Assembly: GCA_003993805.1 (NCBI GenBank)
Contig: RSEF01000003.1
Span: 42,804,308-42,868,307, forward strand
Reading direction: 5' to 3'
Length of the DNA: 64,000 nucleotides
Source of the DNA: Himantopus leucocephalus
Taxonomy: Eukaryota > Chordata > Aves > Charadriiformes > Recurvirostridae
Within the stretch, counting starts at the first letter, position 1; each line of letters begins with the position of its first letter. Below are positions 59,421 through 64,000 of this stretch, one piece after another. Position numbers and translations under genes: made by a program. Below the pieces are notes generated by a model. That model worked only from the letters and a program-made list of their open reading frames with translations, did no database searches and was not told the origin of the DNA.

Positions 59421-61479
59421 GCAAGTATGAAAATATTTGCTAATGAGAAAAACTCATTCTGTATGTGATGGCTGATTTCCTAAATGCTATGACAAGAGGA
59501 ATTAATATATTAAAATCCTATTTTTTTTCTTGTATTAAAAGCACTAAGATTGGTTTGCTCCAGGAATATAAATTTCTGCTAATTCCAGCATAAGGAGCGA
59601 AAAAAACCCTCAGTGCTAAAAGAAAGGAGTAACCACTAGCCAAATAATTTAAAAAAATCAATCTTTTATTTACCTTGATTTTATTGTTAAAAAAAAAGCC
59701 TTTTATTAAAAAAGACAGGTGTTTTGTCCATCAGAAAGAATGTCCTGTACTTGGAGAAGCAGAAAAACAGTACTTGGTTCCACTGAAATGCTCAGTTCTG
59801 AAGTCATCATCAAATCTCCCATTGCCATCCAGGGCTGTAGAGTTATTTACCTTAATTCTGTCATTATTGTGAGAACTTCTGTAGTTTGAGGATAAGACTA
59901 AGATTCTTCCCAATTTTTGATTGCAAGTGACAATTTAGATTGAAAACCAACAGTGATAAAAACACTAAAGGAAACAGCAGGGGGATTCTTCGTTGAATTT
60001 TATGAAATTTGGGCATCCAGCTCCTTTCTCTGCTTTGAAGCATGTAGTTAGGTCCCAGTAGTTTTCCAGCTCTGTCAAGGCTACACAAAATAGCAGGCCT
60101 GGGTCTGGACCGTAAGTATATTTTTTTTGGCCTCAAAATCTGACACTTGTTGTCTCCTCACCCTCTCAGCAAGCACCTGCAGACCAAAAGCAGTGCTCCC
60201 AGCCACGCAAGGGCCTCATGTTGTCAGGGTGGCCAAGCAAACCTGAAGCCTTTAAAAATTTTATGTTGAGCAGTAGATAAAACCGTAAATAAACAATAGG
60301 GTAGGATTTCCCAGAGGACCTCATTAAGACTTAGTTGAGTAGGGTCTGTCAGGGGACCACTGATCAACCCTGCTATGGTGCAGAGAGGAGGAGTGCAGCT
60401 AAGTGGTGCCACTCCATGTAATTAGAACACACAGGTTTAGGCAGAAGAGCACTAGGTTGTGACTCATCTCCTGAATCAAACATTTTACCTCTTGTTTTTG
60501 GGGTCTGGAGTGTTGCTGCTGCTCCTGCTGACCCCTTGCCCGGGACACTTCTTGCAGTCTGGTGTAACAGGGGCTGGAACTTTATGGCCGGAGTATCCAG
60601 TCCTGTTTTCCCCTGTGGAGGCAGAAATTGTTCATAGGGAGCTTGCTGGAATGCTTTAGGCCTTAGGTCACTACTACTGATTTTTGAACAACTGATCTGA
60701 CTTGTGACATTAGGGTTGCCTGGATTTTAGGGTAAATGATCAAAGCTGTATGTAAAGGGCCTGGAACTAAGGAGCAGGTACTCAATTCGGTACCAGAATC
60801 CAAAGTCACTTTTAAAAGTACAGCCCAATGTTCGTACTGTGGTACTGCCTCAGGTCACCTGTCAGAAACATTACCCTTTTCTCTCTGTACAAAACACATG
60901 AGAGGACAGGATTTGCCCTCTGCAACTATGGTGAATGGTAGAGGCGACATCTAGAGAGAAGTTCAAAGCTAGTGCTAGACTAACAGCGTGGTTATTCAAA
61001 CTAACAATGTGCACCAATTTGAAGGGATCCAAGCCTTAATTTTTAAAAGCCAGATTGCCAGCAATGCCCTTGAAGACCTGGGCATTGGTTGTTCCTTTAC
61101 ATATTATTCCCATCTGGAAAAGGACTGGAGAGCTCATTTCGATCACATGATCAAATGGTTGCTTGCCAGGCTCTTAGACTGGGAAGACCCCTGCATTAAT
61201 CTTTGATTTTGCTGAAGGAAAGATAGCAGGAGGAGGAGGAGGGAGGAAAGGCAGAAGGAAAGGGAAATCATGTACCCAACAAGACAGCATATTGATATTT
61301 TTAGTGTGCCTTTAATCATTAGCCAGGTTATCTGGCTTTATGGAATGGAATTTCTGCCATGTTGTCAAGCTTTTCAGCCATTAAATATAGATCTTCATAA
61401 GAAGACACGTTGCCTCCTGCACCCTTAAATGAGCTGCTATCTTTATTTTTAAACACTTTTCTCTTTGACTTTTCAACAG
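59421..61479 (+). other. GPR137B: GPR137B intron 4 (probable GC-AG intron)
   Basis: 2,059-bp phase-0 intron beginning GCAAGT and ending CAACAG. A purine-rich (GGA-type) run lies at about 61215-61266. No mobile element was recognised. Confidence 0.75.
61215..61266 (+). repeat. Polypurine (GGA-rich) run
   Basis: AGGAGGAGGAGGAGGGAGGA within a mostly purine stretch of about 50 bp, some 215 bp before GPR137B exon 5. It could form a triplex or act as a purine-rich splicing element. Function is unknown. Confidence 0.6.
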
Positions 61480-61608
61480 GCAGATCTGAAATGTCAGCTG
61501 GGAGATGCAGGTTACATAGTGTTCGGAGTGATCCTTTTCATCTGGGAGCTCTTGCCTACTTCCTTGGTTGTGTATTTCTTCCGTGTCCGGAACCCTACAA
61601 AAGATCTT
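61480..61608 (+). CDS. GPR137B: GPR137B coding exon 5: TM7 (last exon in the window)
   Basis: 129 bp, phase 0-0, residues 265-307: [20 protein letters not shown], then [20 protein letters not shown], then KDL. TM7 is about 276-301; RVRNPTKDL begins the cytosolic tail. Acceptor TTTCAACAG ends at 61479 and donor GTAAGT begins at 61609. Roughly 77 further residues (the Ser/Pro and acidic tail) are expected from the length of mammalian GPR137B. I did not find them before 64000, so the gene is cut by the right edge. Confidence 0.95.
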
Positions 61609-63418
61609 GTAAGTGGAATTTGTTAATGTATTTGTTAGTGTAATGTCCAGGCAGGTCCAGAGGGCTCAGCTTCTGAAGGAGCTGTTGCTTCTTTACATTT
61701 TGACTTCTCTTTTTCAATGTGTCCTTGGCAGAATAAAAGCAACCCAAACTTCCCACTTCTTTATGCTAACGTCTGATGACGGAAACTCATCATATTTACA
61801 CAGAAGGAAGACAAGGTGTTTCTCATGCAGTTTACGTTAAAAATCAGGAACCTTCTTAAATTTAGGGACATCTTCCCTTGGAGTTAATACAGTACTGTAT
61901 TGGAGTCAGTGGAAAAAGAGTTTGTTATCCAAACTTAGGATCTTTCATCACATAGCAGTGAAAATGGTTGTGTGCTAACTGTTTCATAGCAGGTATGAAA
62001 TAACAGATTGGATTCTTTCAGCCCTGTACCCATTGAATTGTTTCCATGTCAAAGACCAATAGCCAGAACGAGCACTTGGTGCCATTTTTGTTTGCTGGTT
62101 CAGCAGAGTAGAGATTAAGGTGTGAGTTGTAAGGATAATACCCTGTAAGTATCCTTAATATCTAGGTAATTAATAGATGGACGAGCATCTTTTTATAGCT
62201 GTAGGCAATATCTCCAAGTTAGCATAGGATATGCTGGTTGACAGGCACGTGGGGAGTATCAGCCCTGCACTAGGATTACCGAGGTAATGTCTCTGTTTCT
62301 ATAGGCCAAACCAAACCAAAGCCAATTTTCTCCAAGAAGGATGTGAATGGTAAATTCACAAGTAAGAGAAGCAATTAATAGAATAACTTTTAAAGAAGGT
62401 GATGGGTTTTATTTCCACATGCAGATTTCAGAGACAATGATAAAGCCAAGGTGAACAAGGAAGTAACAAATTCCCACCTGTCTAAAGACCTTCTTACTGT
62501 TCACCTATGATACCCGATACGAAGAAACCCTGTGGACCCCAGTGTCCCTCACAAAAAAACATCTCAGCCCCACTCCTGCTTAGGAGTTAGCCAGGACACC
62601 TGCAAAGAGAAGAAATGTTTTAAAGTACAGTCCAGTGGTGCTGGTCTTCTAAAAAGTGACCACAGAGAGATCTAATTTTATTTAAAGTGAGTTTAGTAAG
62701 GCTAGACCTGGTGGTCAAATTTGGGAAGTGTGGGAGAGATTCACAAGAGAAGAAAAATAAGGGGTGTGGTATAATCTCTCCTTTCAAAAAGCTGATCACG
62801 TAAACACTTGGAATCCTACTCAAATGAGAGCTCCAAGGCAGTCAAACAGGCAATATTCTCTCACAAGTCAAAGAGCACTGCAGTAACACATGTAACATTA
62901 TCTTTTTGCATTGTGATTTGCAGAAAGCCTTAGATCTCCAACTTCATAAAGATACAGTTTAGAAGAGCCATAAGTGATAGCACTTCTTTTATGGATACCT
63001 TTTTTAGGGTAGACATTATCAGTCATAGTAAATAGGTCATGTATGGATTTTTTTCTACAGAAGACTTGTGTTTATGCTAAACAGTATCATGGTAAGAGGA
63101 AAACTGAAAACAACAATGTTAGAAAGAAACAAAAAATGAAGAGACTTTGTAGGAAGGCAAAACTGAACTTCGGTGCAAGTGTGCCACAAGAGGGAGACCA
63201 AGGGCCACAGGACTTCAGTCTAATCTGTTCAGTAGGCTAACTTAACAGCAGTTAAATATCAAATGGTCCAGTGGTTGAAAATACTTGGACAGAAAGCATG
63301 AGGTTAGAATTAAAACAAATCCTCTTTCAGTTAAAAAATCTTAACAAGTCTGATTTAGTAAAAATCTGAAATGTTCTTTATTTTTAATAAGAAACAATCC
63401 CAAGAATATCATAATACC
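61609..63418 (+). other. GPR137B: GPR137B intron 5 (partial)
   Basis: Sequence after the exon 5 donor. I looked for the conserved tail start (NPGMVP-type) on the plus strand and saw nothing convincing. No repeat was recognised before the CR1 copy at 63419. Confidence 0.75.
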
Positions 63419-64000
63419 TTAATATCTTTATCAATGATCTGGACAAGGGGATCGAGTGCACCCTCAGTAAGTTTGCAGATCACACCAAGTTGGGTGGGAG
63501 TGTCAACCTGCTTGAGGGTAGGATGGCTCTACGGAGGGATCTGGACAGGCTGGATCAATGGGCTGAGGCCAATGGTATGACGTTCAACAAGGCCAAGTGC
63601 TGGGTCCTGCACTTGGGCCAAAAACAACCCCATGCAGCACCACAGGCTGGGGGAAGAGTGGCTGGAAAGCTGCCTCGCAGAAAAGGACCTGGGGGTGTTG
63701 GTAGAAGGCCGGCCGAACATGAGCCAGCAGCATGCCCAGGTGGCCAAGAAGACCAGCAGCATCCTGGCTTGTATCAGAAATAGCGTGGCCAGCAGGACTA
63801 GGGGACTGATTGTCCAGCTGTACTTGGCACTGGTGAGGCCATGCCTTGAATACTGTGTTCAGTTTTGGACCCCTCACTACAAGAAAGACACGGAGGTGCT
63901 GGAGCGTGTCTAAAGAAGGGCAACAAAGATGGTGAGGGGTCTAGAGCATAAGTCTTCTGAGGAGCAGCTGAGGGAACTGGGGCTGTTTAGTCTGGAGAAA
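63419..64000 (+). mobile_element. CR1 LINE copy, reverse-transcriptase C-terminal part (5' truncated, broken frame)
   Basis: The plus strand encodes the distal reverse-transcriptase region of CR1: [18 protein letters not shown], then [20 protein letters not shown], then (in another frame) [20 protein letters not shown] and [20 protein letters not shown]. The catalytic core upstream is missing, so it is 5' truncated, as most CR1 copies are. One frameshift lies near 63620-63635. A TAA at 63911-63913 interrupts the ORF inside the conserved 'RVQRRAT' segment. The copy continues past the right edge. It lies in the sense orientation of GPR137B, in its intron 5. Confidence 0.95.

Overview
This is a vertebrate nuclear window, almost certainly from a bird. 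It has two split protein-coding genes with GT-AG introns, two CpG islands, and repeats that are essentially all CR1-type LINE fragments of several ages. There are no operons and no CRISPR arrays, and I saw no tRNA or rRNA genes. The two genes are head to head: NID1 (nidogen-1/entactin, minus strand) and GPR137B (lysosomal seven-pass membrane protein, plus strand). The same neighbours occur in the same divergent arrangement in human 1q42.3.

Positions 1-20236 hold the 5' part of NID1. Ten coding exons could be placed to the base: 20236-20033, 13767-13468, 12312-12083, 11435-11008, 9884-9735, 8445-8194, 7114-6914, 5101-4856, 3903-3760 and 2724-2596. They join in one frame to about 761 residues: signal peptide, NIDO (G1) domain, Ser/Thr/Gln-rich linker, EGF-1, G2 beta-barrel, EGF-2 with an RGD, and calcium-binding EGF-3. 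The remaining EGF, thyroglobulin and LDL-receptor YWTD modules lie beyond the left edge. A GC-rich promoter at about 19960-20600 is followed directly by a CR1 3' fragment.

Positions 20841-40859 contain no coding exon that I can recognise. They hold an old CR1 relic (about 23095-23575), two false tandem duplications around single Ns (32844, 33196), a 100-N gap (33961-34060) and a second CpG island (about 34078-34960) with a perfect CTCF-type motif. The island is probably the GPR137B promoter, spliced over about 6 kb to the first coding exon.

Positions 40938-61608 hold five GPR137B coding exons: 40938-41306, 49989-50038, 55198-55420, 59271-59420 and 61480-61608. They encode residues 1-307, covering all seven membrane segments; the cytosolic tail exons lie beyond the right edge. 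The fourth intron appears to use a GC donor. A 5'-truncated, frame-broken CR1 reverse-transcriptase copy fills 63419-64000.

NID1 protein is secreted to basement membranes, where it links laminin, collagen IV and perlecan. GPR137B protein sits in the lysosomal membrane and acts on Rag GTPase/mTORC1 signalling. They are neighbours, not a functional unit. I found no previously undescribed biological system. The best leads are the GC-AG intron, the displaced CpG island with its CTCF motif and predicted 5' non-coding exon, and the assembly artefacts.
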